Below are positions 34,430-43,065 of a stretch of 64,000 bases of DNA, piece after piece. The notes beneath the pieces were generated by a model. It was not told where the DNA came from, ran no database searches, and saw only the letters and a program-made list of their open reading frames with translations. The DNA is taken from positions 1-64,000 of the forward strand of contig JBCCOK010000022.1 of assembly GCA_039025395.1 (NCBI GenBank). The letters run 5' to 3'. This DNA is from Hoeflea_A sp039025395 (GTDB lineage: Bacteria > Pseudomonadota > Alphaproteobacteria > Rhizobiales > Rhizobiaceae). Each line of letters starts with the position of its first letter. The first letter of the stretch is position 1. Position numbers and translations under genes: made by a program.

Positions 34430-34684
34430 ATGGATGACGAACCGATTAAGGAAGAGGCTGCTTCAGCGGAGGCTGGTGAACGGCGTAATGACGCCCATTC
34501 AGATCCGCAGCGCAACTTCGAGGACTTGCCACCTGCGGCACAAAGGGCGCTGAAGGAAGCCGAAGAACGTCGCCAGTCGCATCCTTCGCCAGCTCCGCAG
34601 CCGAAGGAACTCGGAGGCCGTGGCGGCAAGGACCCGGCCCGCTATGGCGACTGGGAAATCGACGGCCGCGCTGTCGACTTTTAG
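34430..34684 (+). CDS. DUF1674 (SDHAF4-like) protein, 84 aa
   Basis: This small acidic/polar protein has the defining C-terminal motif of DUF1674, GGKDPARYGDWEIDGRAVDF. The family includes eukaryotic SDHAF4 (Sdh8), an assembly factor for the flavoprotein subunit of succinate dehydrogenase. The N-terminal half is low-complexity and probably disordered (EEAASAEAGERRNDAHSDPQ). The start at 34430 gives a normal size; an in-frame ATG at 34406 adds 8 residues. It is divergent from htpX with about 100 nt between, an arrangement I associate with Rhizobiales. Confidence 0.88.
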   Translation: MDDEPIKEEAASAEAGERRNDAHSDPQRNFEDLPPAAQRALKEAEERRQSHPSPAPQPKELGGRGGKDPARYGDWEIDGRAVDF

Positions 34685-34897
34685 GCATCGCATCCCGAAT
34701 GACGAATGACTTTTTGCGTTACCTTTCATTAGCGTTGCCGGCACTTCCGACCTTAATCCAAAGCAATCATAAGTTGTATTAAACCTTCTACAACACCATA
34801 GCGATAGTTGTTTGCAACGAGCCTCTGCTGTGCAATTTGCTGAACAGCAAGCGCGTGAATATTTGATATTGCATTTCTAGGAACGGTTTCAAAATAA

Positions 34898-35038
34898 GAT
34901 GGCATGTTCAATACAGCCTATGCCAGCGTTTGCAGCGGCAACTGGATGTCGAGCTTTCGGGGCAACACTTCCAGATTGGCCGCCAGAAAGTCCTATGACG
35001 CCATCAGAGACAATGACATCAAGATCTTCACGATCGGA
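34898..35038 (+). pseudogene. Remnant of a TadG/VWA paralog
   Basis: These 141 nt encode DGMFNTAYAS...AIRDNDIKIFTIG, which aligns without gaps over 47 residues to residues encoded at 36435-36575 of the intact TadG-like gene downstream (DGIFNTAYAD...HIKENDIKIFTIG). By my count 23 of 47 positions are identical, and a 20-nt block around ATCAAGATCTTCACGATC is exact. A TAA stands directly before the homologous part, and resemblance stops right after TIG. It is a decayed internal piece of a second VWA protein, not a gene. It implies that a tandem paralog once stood here. Confidence 0.75.
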
Positions 35039-35096
35039 GCGAGGCCCGTCTGGTCTATTAACAATTCACCGTCAAACGCCCGTATTGGAGAAAAGT

Positions 35097-35112
35097 CTTA
35101 ACGCATGTTAAG
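35097..35112. promoter_or_regulatory. CTTAAC-N4-GTTAAG dyad upstream of tadG-like gene
   Basis: This 16-nt inverted repeat (arms CTTAAC and GTTAAG, centre GCAT) stands about 200 nt before the TadG-like start. The two TTAA blocks recall a CtrA site, but the spacing is 6 rather than the usual 7 nt. A regulatory role is speculative. Confidence 0.25.
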
Positions 35113-35315
35113 CGGCCAAGGTGGTGTTTTGGTGCGCCCTTTTGGAAATAATCGTTCTTGTTCAATACTTTGCGCCTTTAATTAAAAAACGGCTAAGAAA
35201 ATTAAGCTGGCTTCAATTCCGTTCAAACAAAATGGCGGTGATGGAATCGGCTCGTTGTGCGTTTCGAAGCGTATGGCCGAGTTCGTCAGGTGAACAATCT
35301 GATGGGACGACAATT

Positions 35316-36737
35316 ATGCGTACTGGAAACCTAACAGCGTTGTGCCGGACGTTCCGGCGGGACGAAAAAGGCAATTTCATGATGATCTTTGCCTTCGCGA
35401 CCGCAGTGATTTTTCTGAGTGTCGGTCTCGCCGTCGAATATTCGCATTCGATCAATATCAAGACGCGGGTGACCAATGCTCTGGACGCCGCCACGCTTGC
35501 GACAGCAAGAGCAATATCTGTCGGTGACATTACTGAAGCTCAGGCTCCGAAATATCTTGAAGACGTCTTTATCGCCAATATCGGCGAGACCAAACTGAGC
35601 GGCAGCCCTTACACGCTCAAGAATATAAAGATCGACACGGTCGCCCAAACGGTCTCCGCGCAGGCGAACTACGATCAGGATCTCGACTTCATTAGCGTTG
35701 GCACCGCCGCGCAAACGCAGAAGATCGGCAGCCAGTCTGCAGCCACCTATGGCATGTCAGACGTTGAAGTTGCGATGGTTCTCGATGTGACCGGCTCCAT
35801 GTCCGGTGCGAAAATCGTAGCTCTCCGAGAGGCTGCCGCGCTCGGCGTTTCCGAACTCCTCAGCGTCAACAGCCCGGGCGACGAGAAGGTACGTATCAGC
35901 CTGGTGCCGTACTCCTACGGCGTCAATGTCGGTCCCTTGGCGAAGTATGTCTATGCCGATTTCCCCTACAAGAAGAGCAACGCACCTGCATTCGATCAGG
36001 AATTGTTTCAGGAAGTCGGTATCGGGTACGACATTGCAGCTTTCCAGGAAACCGGAAACATGGAGCACATGCTTGCCGATGATGACGGTTCGCCGATCGA
36101 CAATTGCGCCACTGACCGCAAAAAGCCGAATAGCGGAACCAATTATCAGATTTCCGACGCCAATCCGTCCAAGGGTATGATTCCGCGCGACTCCCGCATG
36201 AAGGAGAGCTATTGCCCGAGCGCGGAACTGGTTCCGCTGAGCAGCGACTTGGGCAAGCTCAACACAGCCGTCCTGGCGCTGCCGGCTTCGGGATGGACCG
36301 CCGGTCATATCGGCTTGCAGTGGGCTTACTACACCATTTCGCATAGCTGGGCCGACTATATGCCAACGGGTTCAAAGCCGGGCGATCATACCATCGCGGA
36401 TAATCAGATCGACAAATACATTATCCTGATGACCGACGGTATTTTCAATACCGCCTATGCGGATGTGAAGAGGCAGGACTGGAGCCCTGGAAATCAGGCG
36501 TCGACGTCCTTCAAATTTGCAAAATCCATGTGCACGCACATCAAGGAAAACGATATCAAGATCTTCACGATCGGCTTCCAGATGAACCAAGAAAGCGCGC
36601 TCAATATGCTCAAGAATTGCGCGAGCCCCGATGATGGCGACGTGACCTATCACTACGAGCCGGAGACAAGCCAGGAGCTCAAGGAGACCTATGCGATCAT
36701 CGCGCGGACCATTCAAACCCTGCGCTTGATTCAGTAG
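35316..36737 (+). CDS. TadE/TadG-like pilus protein with von Willebrand factor A domain
   Basis: This 473-residue protein has the N-terminal Tad-type signature. A short basic lead (CRTFRRDEKGN) runs into a hydrophobic helix (FMMIFAFATAVIFLSVGLAVEYS), then INIKTRVTNALDAATLATAR. A VWA domain with the MIDAS motif DVTGSMSGAK follows near residue 150, and the late MIDAS-type ILMTDGIFN and DIKIFTIGF strands lie near 370-420. TadG proteins are envelope-anchored minor components of Flp/Tad pilus systems. No other tad or cpa gene is nearby, so it is an orphan. The ATG at 35316 was chosen because the family starts here. A strong terminator follows. Confidence 0.85.
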   Translation: MRTGNLTALCRTFRRDEKGNFMMIFAFATAVIFLSVGLAVEYSHSINIKTRVTNALDAATLATARAISVGDITEAQAPKYLEDVFIANIGETKLSGSPYTLKNIKIDTVAQTVSAQANYDQDLDFISVGTAAQTQKIGSQSAATYGMSDVEVAMVLDVTGSMSGAKIVALREAAALGVSELLSVNSPGDEKVRISLVPYSYGVNVGPLAKYVYADFPYKKSNAPAFDQELFQEVGIGYDIAAFQETGNMEHMLADDDGSPIDNCATDRKKPNSGTNYQISDANPSKGMIPRDSRMKESYCPSAELVPLSSDLGKLNTAVLALPASGWTAGHIGLQWAYYTISHSWADYMPTGSKPGDHTIADNQIDKYIILMTDGIFNTAYADVKRQDWSPGNQASTSFKFAKSMCTHIKENDIKIFTIGFQMNQESALNMLKNCASPDDGDVTYHYEPETSQELKETYAIIARTIQTLRLIQ

Positions 36738-36759
36738 CTTCATTTCCATTCTGCTTCGA

Positions 36760-36789
36760 AACCAGCCGCGACCAGCGGCTGGTTTTTTT
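36760..36789 (+). terminator. Rho-independent terminator of the tadG-like gene
   Basis: AACCAGCCGC (36760-36769), a 5-nt loop, GCGGCTGGTT (36775-36784) and a run of T to 36789 form a perfect 10-bp stem with U-tract. It lies 23 nt after the stop codon. Confidence 0.92.
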
Positions 36790-36906
36790 ATTGCCCGGAG
36801 CAGTCCCCAGCGGGATTTTCGCCGGGGGCTGATTTCGCTGTTCCTGTGGGCCAAAAAAGTGCATTAGGGTCTTTGCGTTTAAACGGGCCGCACGGGACAT
36901 CTGGCG

Positions 36907-38232
36907 ATGGGCGCCAAAGGGCGATTGAGATCCTTTCAGAAACTGCTCGCGCATGCGCGCGATATTACGCAAGTCGATGTCGGCTTTCGTCTTTGGGATG
37001 GATCGACCGTTCCTCAGGACCTCCCGCCGGATGCCTTTGCCGTGCAGATCGCGGATGAAGGCGTTGTGGCCGCGATGATCCGTAGGCCATCCATGGAGAC
37101 ATTGCTCAATCTTTGGGTTGCCAAGCGGATTGATCTTGCCAATGGCGACCTGTTCGATCTGACCGCGCAAAAACCAAAGATAAAGACGCGCGAAATCCGC
37201 AAATCGCTTAACAAATGGCTGGCTTTCAACACGGCACGCAGGTTCTGGTTTGTCAATCGCGGCGGACCGTGGCCGCTCGCGGATCAGGCGGACGAAAAAC
37301 CAAGCGACGGCAGCCGCGTCGAGAACGAACAGAACATCCAGTATCACTACGATGTTTCGAACGCGTTCTACGCACTGTGGCTCGATAAGGAGATGGTCTA
37401 TAGCTGCGGTTATTGCACCGGCTGGGATAACACGATCGACCAGATGCAGCAGGACAAGCTGGAAATGATCTGCCGAAAGCTGCGCTTGAGGCCGGGAGAG
37501 CATATGCTGGACATCGGTTGCGGCTGGGGGGCGCTTTGTAACTATGCAGCACAGCATTACGGCGTTACGGCGCTTGGCGTTTCGCTGAGCACCCAGCAGG
37601 TCGATTATGCCAAGGCGAAGGCAGCACAACTGGGACTGGCCGATCGCGTCAAGTTCGAACTGACCGACTACGCCACGGTGCAGGGACAATTCGATAAGGT
37701 CGTGTCGGTCGGCATGCACGAACATATCGGCATTGCCAACTATCCGACCTATTACAATACAGTGAAGCGTGTCTTGAAGAGCGGAGGACTTTATCTGCAC
37801 CATGCCATCACCCGACCGGCCAAAAAGGATGGAAAGACCTTCCGCAAAGGCAATGAAGAGTTCAAACTGCTGACGAAATACATCTTTCCGGGCGGCGAAC
37901 TCGACCATATCGGCAATACCGTGACCATGCTGGAGCAGTATGGTTTCGAAGTGCACGACGTTGAGGCGTGGCGCGAGCACTATCAGCGCACCTGTCGGCA
38001 TTGGCACGACCGCCTGCAGAAAAACTACGACGCGGCTGTGGAAGAGGTTGGCGAGGTAAAGACCCGCATGTGGCTGCTTTATCTCGGCGGCTGTGCGATC
38101 ACCTTCGAGCGCGACGGCGCGCGCATCTACCAAACGCTGGTCTCGCACAAAAGGCGTGGCCCGAGCGGCCTTCCACCTACCCGGGCCGACCTTTATTCAG
38201 AACAAGCGCCGACGGTTGAAGAGGCGGGCTGA
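36907..38232 (+). CDS. cfa: Cyclopropane-fatty-acyl-phospholipid synthase family protein
   Basis: This 441-residue SAM-dependent methyltransferase adds a methylene bridge to unsaturated acyl chains of membrane phospholipids. Visible parts are QNIQYHYDVSNAFYALWLDKEMVYSCGY (bicarbonate/substrate region), the SAM site LDIGCGWGALCNYAAQHYGV, ALGVSLSTQQVDYAK, VSVGMHEHIG and the YIFPGGELDHI segment. The N-terminal domain (about residues 1-110) is the lipid-facing part. Length is somewhat above E. coli Cfa and typical for alphaproteobacteria. The ribosome binding site is poor. It is convergent with acs, 28 nt away. Confidence 0.93.
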   Translation: MGAKGRLRSFQKLLAHARDITQVDVGFRLWDGSTVPQDLPPDAFAVQIADEGVVAAMIRRPSMETLLNLWVAKRIDLANGDLFDLTAQKPKIKTREIRKSLNKWLAFNTARRFWFVNRGGPWPLADQADEKPSDGSRVENEQNIQYHYDVSNAFYALWLDKEMVYSCGYCTGWDNTIDQMQQDKLEMICRKLRLRPGEHMLDIGCGWGALCNYAAQHYGVTALGVSLSTQQVDYAKAKAAQLGLADRVKFELTDYATVQGQFDKVVSVGMHEHIGIANYPTYYNTVKRVLKSGGLYLHHAITRPAKKDGKTFRKGNEEFKLLTKYIFPGGELDHIGNTVTMLEQYGFEVHDVEAWREHYQRTCRHWHDRLQKNYDAAVEEVGEVKTRMWLLYLGGCAITFERDGARIYQTLVSHKRRGPSGLPPTRADLYSEQAPTVEEAG

Positions 38233-38260
38233 GTGACCTGCTGCGGCGGGGTGCCGGTAC

Positions 38261-40210
38261 CTATTTCTTGTTTTGCCGATTGTCGATCAGATCGTCGACC
38301 ACGGCAGGTTCGGCAAGAGTTGAGGTGTCACCGAGCGAACTGAAATCGTCTTCCGCGATCTTGCGCAATATGCGGCGCATGATCTTGCCGGAGCGGGTTT
38401 TCGGAAGGCCCGGCGCAAACTGGATCTTGTCCGGCGATGCAATCGGACCGATTTCATGGCGGACATGTTTGACCAGATCCTTGCGAAGACTGTCGGTTGC
38501 CTTCTGACCCGCCATCAGCGTGACATAGCAATAGATGCCCTGCCCCTTGATGTCATGCGGGTAGCCAACAACGGCTGCCTCGGAGACCTTGTCGTGAGCG
38601 ACCAGAGCCGACTCGACCTCAGCGGTTCCCATGCGGTGTCCGGATACATTGATCACGTCGTCGACGCGGCCGGTGATCCAGTAATAGCCGTCCTTATCCC
38701 TGCGGCACCCGTCTCCGGTGAAATACTTGCCGGCGTAGGTGGAGAAATAGGTCTGAATGAAACGCTCATGGTCGCCATAGACGGTTCGCATCTGACCGGG
38801 CCAGGAATCCGTGATGCACAGATTGCCCTCGGTGGGGCCATCGAGCACATTGCCGTCGCCATCGACGAGTTCAGGTTGAATGCCGAAAAACGGCCTTGTT
38901 GCCGAGCCGGGTTTCAGGTTGGTCGCGCCGGGCAACGGCGTGATCATGATACCGCCTGTTTCGGTCTGCCACCAGGTGTCGACGATCGGCGACTTCATTT
39001 CGCCGACGACGTTGTAGTACCAGTCCCAGGCTTCCGGATTGATCGGCTCGCCGACCGTTCCGAGCGTGCGCAGGGTGGCGCGCGATGAACGCTTGACGAA
39101 TTCGTCGCCGGCGCCCATGAGCGCGCGGATCGCCGTCGGCGCTGTGTAGAAGATATTGACCTGATGCTTGTCGACAATATCCCAGAAACGGCCGGCGTCA
39201 GGATAATTCGGGACGCCTTCGAACATCAGCGTGGTGGCGCCGTTGGCGAGCGGTCCATAGACTATATAAGAATGGCCCGTCACCCATCCGACATCAGCGG
39301 TACACCAGTAGATATCGCCTTCGTGGTAGTCAAAGACATATTGGTGCGTCATTGAAGCGTAGACGAGATAGCCGGCAGTCGAGTGAAGCACGCCCTTGGG
39401 CTTGCCGGTCGAGCCGGAGGTGTAGAGAATGAAGAGCGGATCCTCTGCCTTCATTCGGGCCGGAGGGCAGTCGGGTTTTGCCTTCTCAATGGCCTGCTGA
39501 TAGGCGATGTCGCGGCCCTCGGTCCATCCGACGCTCGCGCCGGTCCGACGCACGACGAGGACGTTTTTCACCGGTACACCGTTTTTCGCTGCGATTTCAA
39601 CGGCTTCATCGGTGTTGTCCTTCAATGGAATGTGCTTTCCGCCGCGCAATCCTTCGTCAGCGGTGATGATGAAGGTGGATTCGCAGTCGACGATGCGGCC
39701 GGCCAGCGCGTCAGGAGAGAATCCGCCGAAGACGACCGAGTGAATGGCGCCGATGCGCGAGCAGGCCAGCATGGCATAGGCGGCTTCGACGATCATCGGC
39801 ATGTAGATGGTAACCCGGTCGCCCTTCTTGACGCCGGCTGATTTCAAGACATTGGAAAGACGGCATACCTTGTCGTAGAGTTCATTGTATGTGATCTTCT
39901 TGTCTTCGTAAGGATTGTCGCCCTCCCAAATGATCGCAACCTGATCACCGCGCCTTTTCAGATGGCGGTCGATACAGTTGTAGGAGACGTTGGTGACGCC
40001 ATCCTCGAACCATTTGATCGACACCTTGCCGTCGAAGGTCGTGTTCTTGACCTTGGTAAACGGTTTGAACCAGTCGATCCGCTTACCGTGCTTTTTCCAG
40101 AATTTGTCCGGGCTTCCGACGCTTTGACGGTACCAGTCAAGATAGGTCTCATTGTCGACCAGTGCGCGCTTTTTTGCCGCCTTGAGTACCTTATAGGTCT
40201 TATTGCTCAT
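38261..40210 (-). CDS. acsA: Acetyl-CoA synthetase
   Basis: Acs activates acetate to acetyl-CoA through acetyl-AMP. The 649-residue protein is full length. It shows the N-terminal YLDWYRQSVGSPDKFWKKHGKRIDW, the A3 phosphate loop YTSGSTGKPKGVLHS, WWQTETGGIMITPLPG and the hinge segment DVINVSGHRMGTAEVESAL. The C-terminal PKTRSGKIMRRILRKIA contains the lysine that is reversibly acetylated in this family. AGGAGG lies before the ATG at 40210. It is divergent from trcR with 227 nt between them, and stands alone. Confidence 0.97.
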   Translation of the reverse strand: MSNKTYKVLKAAKKRALVDNETYLDWYRQSVGSPDKFWKKHGKRIDWFKPFTKVKNTTFDGKVSIKWFEDGVTNVSYNCIDRHLKRRGDQVAIIWEGDNPYEDKKITYNELYDKVCRLSNVLKSAGVKKGDRVTIYMPMIVEAAYAMLACSRIGAIHSVVFGGFSPDALAGRIVDCESTFIITADEGLRGGKHIPLKDNTDEAVEIAAKNGVPVKNVLVVRRTGASVGWTEGRDIAYQQAIEKAKPDCPPARMKAEDPLFILYTSGSTGKPKGVLHSTAGYLVYASMTHQYVFDYHEGDIYWCTADVGWVTGHSYIVYGPLANGATTLMFEGVPNYPDAGRFWDIVDKHQVNIFYTAPTAIRALMGAGDEFVKRSSRATLRTLGTVGEPINPEAWDWYYNVVGEMKSPIVDTWWQTETGGIMITPLPGATNLKPGSATRPFFGIQPELVDGDGNVLDGPTEGNLCITDSWPGQMRTVYGDHERFIQTYFSTYAGKYFTGDGCRRDKDGYYWITGRVDDVINVSGHRMGTAEVESALVAHDKVSEAAVVGYPHDIKGQGIYCYVTLMAGQKATDSLRKDLVKHVRHEIGPIASPDKIQFAPGLPKTRSGKIMRRILRKIAEDDFSSLGDTSTLAEPAVVDDLIDNRQNKK

Positions 40211-40437
40211 GCACTCCTCCTTTGCTTGCGGACCGATGCTGCCAGTCTCCTACCCGCAGGCATGCAATCGACCATGTAATAACAATTGTTGCCGCAAGAG
40301 CAATTAGACTTATGGGCCTCTCGTGTGGCGTGATTGCATTTATTGCAGATCAGCGCTATAGGATCGAACAATTCCCGGAAAATGTGGTACAGCCCACGGC
40401 CCGCGCTCCGGAGCGGGCGGACAGGAGACGTTTATCC

Positions 40438-41145
40438 ATGGTTCAGCAATTGCTTATGCCGAAGGCGACGGCCGTCTGGCTTGTCGACAATACAGCGCTT
40501 ACCTTCGAACAGATCGCCCAATTCTGCAAACTGCATACGCTGGAGGTGAAAGCCATCGCCGACGGCGAATCGGCGCAGGGAATCAAGGGTCTCGACCCGA
40601 TCCAGACCGGGCAGCTTTCGCGCGAAGAGATCGCCAAGGCCGAGGCCGACCCGGCGCACAAGCTGAAGCTTTCAAGCCCGAAGGTGCACGTTCCTGAACT
40701 GAAACGCAAAGGCCCGCGTTACACGCCCGTTTCAAAGCGGCAGGACCGACCTAACGCCATCCTTTGGCTGGTGCGCAATCATCCCGAGCTGCGCGATGCG
40801 CAGATTTCGCGGCTTGTCGGCACCACAAAATCCACCATTCAGCAGATCCGCGACCGCACCCACTGGAATTCAGCCAATCTGACTCCGCTTGATCCAGTGA
40901 CGCTTGGGCTGTGCACGCAGATCGATCTTGACATGGAGGTTGAAAAAGCCGCCAAGGACCGGCCTTCCGAAGTCGTGCAGCGTGCCGACGAGACTCTGCT
41001 TCCGGCAAACGAAACCGAACGTGGCATTTTCGAAACGCAGCCTGCTCCGGCAAAAGCGAAAGAAGAGGAAATCGACGCCGATGCCGTGTTCGCCAAGCTC
41101 AAATCGCTGAAATCGGAAGATCCGCAGGAGTCCGGACAGTCGTGA
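40438..41145 (+). CDS. trcR: Cell-cycle transcriptional regulator TrcR (DUF1013)
   Basis: This 235-residue protein begins MVQQLLMPKATAVWLVDNTALTFEQIAQFC, the DUF1013 signature, continues HTLEVKAIADGESAQGIKGLDPI, and has a second helix-turn-helix-like part at NAILWLVRNHPELRDAQISRLVGTTKSTIQQIRDRTHWNSAN. It is conserved across Alphaproteobacteria and annotated as TrcR, a regulator associated with cell-cycle transcription. The C-terminal 50 residues are acidic and probably flexible. AGGAG stands 9 nt before the ATG at 40438; the frame is open further upstream without family resemblance. A terminator follows directly. Confidence 0.92.
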   Translation: MVQQLLMPKATAVWLVDNTALTFEQIAQFCKLHTLEVKAIADGESAQGIKGLDPIQTGQLSREEIAKAEADPAHKLKLSSPKVHVPELKRKGPRYTPVSKRQDRPNAILWLVRNHPELRDAQISRLVGTTKSTIQQIRDRTHWNSANLTPLDPVTLGLCTQIDLDMEVEKAAKDRPSEVVQRADETLLPANETERGIFETQPAPAKAKEEEIDADAVFAKLKSLKSEDPQESGQS

Positions 41146-41148
41146 TCG

Positions 41149-41168
41149 CCCGCCATGCGGGTTGTTTT
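41149..41168 (+). terminator. Rho-independent terminator of trcR
   Basis: CCCGC (41149-41153), loop CAT, GCGGG (41157-41161) and then TTGTTTT form a short GC stem with a T-rich tail. It lies just behind the trcR stop and before the convergent abgT-like gene. Confidence 0.6.
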
Positions 41169-41172
41169 CAAA

Positions 41173-42717
41173 TCAGCGGGTGATCTGGAATTCGAAAAAG
41201 GCGCCGGGCCCCAACGGAATGCCTAGGCCCGCCCAAACGGTCATGATGACGACACCGGCGACCATCAACCAGATCGCGTAGGGGATCATCATCGCCATCA
41301 GGCTGCCAATGCCGAAATCTTTGTCCCAGCGCTGACAGAAAATCAGAATGAGCGGGAAATAGACATTCAAAGGCGTGATGACGTTGGTGGCGGAGTCGCC
41401 GATGCGGTAAGCGGCCGTTGCGGTCTCCGGACTGAAGCCAAGGAGCATGAGCATTGGCACAAGGATGGGCGCCAACAAAGCCCATTTGGCCGAAGCTGAG
41501 CCGACAAACAGATTTATGACGCCGCTGAAAATGACTAGGCCGGCGAGCAATAATGGACCGGGCAGGTTGGTCCAGCGCAAGAACTCGGCACCGTCGATTG
41601 CGAGAATAAGGCCGAGGTTGGACCAAAGGAACATGGCAACGAAATGGGCCGCGGCAAATGAAAGAACCAGATAGTAGCCCATCTCGGCCATGGAATCGGA
41701 CATCAGTTTGACAAGATCGCGATGGCTGCCGATTCTTCCGGTAATGCTGCCATAAACCCAGCCGCTCAAAAGAAACAGTAAAAAGAAGCCGGCGATGAGC
41801 GACTTGTAGAATGGCGTCATTCGGGCTTCGGGACGGGCATCAAGATCCAACAAAGGCGTGCCGGGGCCGATGGTCAGGAAGATCCAAACTGCGATGACGG
41901 CCAAGACCGTAACAAAGGCCCATTTCAGGCCTCGGCGTTCTTCGTCGCTGAGCGGTCCGGCAATCGGCTCGTCGGTGTCGGCAACCGTGCCGCCACTCCA
42001 GGCTCCGAGGCGCGGTTCGATCTGCCGGTCGGTGACATACCAGATGAGCGGCAGATATATGAAGAACAGCGCCATGATCAGATACCAGTTTCCGGCAATG
42101 TTGGCGTCCCATGTCGGATCAAGGATTTCGGCACCGGCCTCGGTGATGCCGAAGAGCAATGCGTCGAGTTGACCAGGAAACAGGTTTGCGGAGAAACCGC
42201 CGGAAACGCCGGCAAAGGCCGCGGCTATGCCGGCGACAGGGTGACGTCCGGCGGCGGCAAAGATGACGCCGGCCAGCGGGATTAACACGACATAGGCGGC
42301 ATCGGCCGCAAGGTTGCCGATCATCGCGACGGCGGCAACAAATGGCGTCAAGAGCAGTTTCGGCGCATTGCTGACGCCGGCGCGCATGGCAGCGCCCAGC
42401 AAGCCGGTGCGTTCGGCCACGCCTGCACCCAACATAACGACCAGCACATAGCCCAGCGGATGGAAGTGGGTGAAAGTGGTTGGCATATCGACCAGAAGCC
42501 GGTTGAGGTTTTGGGCCGAGAATAAACTTTTGGCCTCTACAGGCTGTTCGGTGACCGGGTGGATGGTGGAAAGACCTAGAAATGCGGCGACCGCGCTGAC
42601 CACCATCAGTATCGCGATCAGCCAGACGAAGATGAAGACCGGATCAGGCAGCCGGTTGCCGGTCCGTTCGATCGCGGAGATAAAGCCCTTGGTGGACGAT
42701 GAAGGTGTGTCCGTCAT
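41173..42717 (-). CDS. AbgT-family transporter
   Basis: This 514-residue inner-membrane protein has about 12 hydrophobic segments and the AbgT hallmarks. These are IERTGNRLPDPVFIFVWLIAILM at the start, FTHFHPLGYVLVVMLGAGVAERTGLLGA, NLAADAAYVVLIPLAG, GVSGGFSANLFPGQLDALL, and near the end SASAKWALLAPILVPMLMLLGFSPETATAAYRIGDSATNVITPLN. The E. coli member imports p-aminobenzoyl-glutamate, and others export sulfonamides. No peptidase partner (abgA/abgB) is nearby, so direction and substrate are open. It is convergent with trcR. Confidence 0.93.
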   Translation of the reverse strand: MTDTPSSSTKGFISAIERTGNRLPDPVFIFVWLIAILMVVSAVAAFLGLSTIHPVTEQPVEAKSLFSAQNLNRLLVDMPTTFTHFHPLGYVLVVMLGAGVAERTGLLGAAMRAGVSNAPKLLLTPFVAAVAMIGNLAADAAYVVLIPLAGVIFAAAGRHPVAGIAAAFAGVSGGFSANLFPGQLDALLFGITEAGAEILDPTWDANIAGNWYLIMALFFIYLPLIWYVTDRQIEPRLGAWSGGTVADTDEPIAGPLSDEERRGLKWAFVTVLAVIAVWIFLTIGPGTPLLDLDARPEARMTPFYKSLIAGFFLLFLLSGWVYGSITGRIGSHRDLVKLMSDSMAEMGYYLVLSFAAAHFVAMFLWSNLGLILAIDGAEFLRWTNLPGPLLLAGLVIFSGVINLFVGSASAKWALLAPILVPMLMLLGFSPETATAAYRIGDSATNVITPLNVYFPLILIFCQRWDKDFGIGSLMAMMIPYAIWLMVAGVVIMTVWAGLGIPLGPGAFFEFQITR

Positions 42718-43039
42718 GCTGGCCGGTCCTTTGCGCCCATTGATTTGACAAATCCGGCCCGGTTTGAAGCTGTTGATGGACGAGGCCGTTTTGCTGCTTG
42801 TGTATCTGGCAGTGCATCGGAAGGTAAGCCGGTAAAATTGTCAAGAAACGGCTGACGGGCGACGGCATGGTCCGGGGAGTCGATGTCATGCCCGGCGCCA
42901 ATGCTTTACGCGAACGCGGCGGATTTGCTCTAGGGTGCATGGTGGCTGCTGTGCAGTGATTTAACCTTCTGATTTTGCTTTATTAAAATGGCTCTTGCGT
43001 CTTGCTTGACTCTTTCCGCGATTTTTGGAATCTATATTG
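42718..43039. other. Intergenic region between abgT-like gene and imuA
   Basis: I see no gene in this stretch. The part near imuA is AT-rich, with TTGACT at 43006-43011 and TATATT at 43033-43038. Their 21-nt spacing is too long for a standard sigma-70 promoter, but TATATT directly abuts the LexA box and is the best -10 candidate. Confidence 0.3.
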
Positions 43040-43054
43040 GAACAAAACAGGAAC
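43040..43054 (+). promoter_or_regulatory. LexA (SOS) box of imuA-imuB-dnaE2
   Basis: GAAC-AAAACAG-GAAC fits the alphaproteobacterial LexA site (GTTC-N7-GTTC read on the other strand). It ends 11 nt before the imuA ATG, where bound LexA would block transcription, so the cassette should be DNA-damage inducible. Confidence 0.85.
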
Positions 43055-43065
43055 ATTAGAAATAC

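Larger units (their letters stand above)
34685..35315. other. Long, AT-rich intergenic region with gene remnant
   Basis: The 631 nt between the DUF1674 gene and the TadG-like gene are visibly richer in A and T than their surroundings. They contain the VWA-domain remnant described separately (34898-35038) and a dyad at 35097-35112. Apart from these I see no intact gene. The tadG frame is open back to 35121, but that part has no TadG resemblance. Confidence 0.5.

Noticed and set aside
34904..35101. A 65-residue ORF as a real small gene
   Set aside because: Its only recognisable part is an internal piece of a VWA domain, so it is better read as a remnant.
35098..35111. TTAA-N6-TTAA as a CtrA site
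   Set aside because: The spacing is one base shorter than the accepted TTAA-N7-TTAA site, so it is listed only as a dyad.
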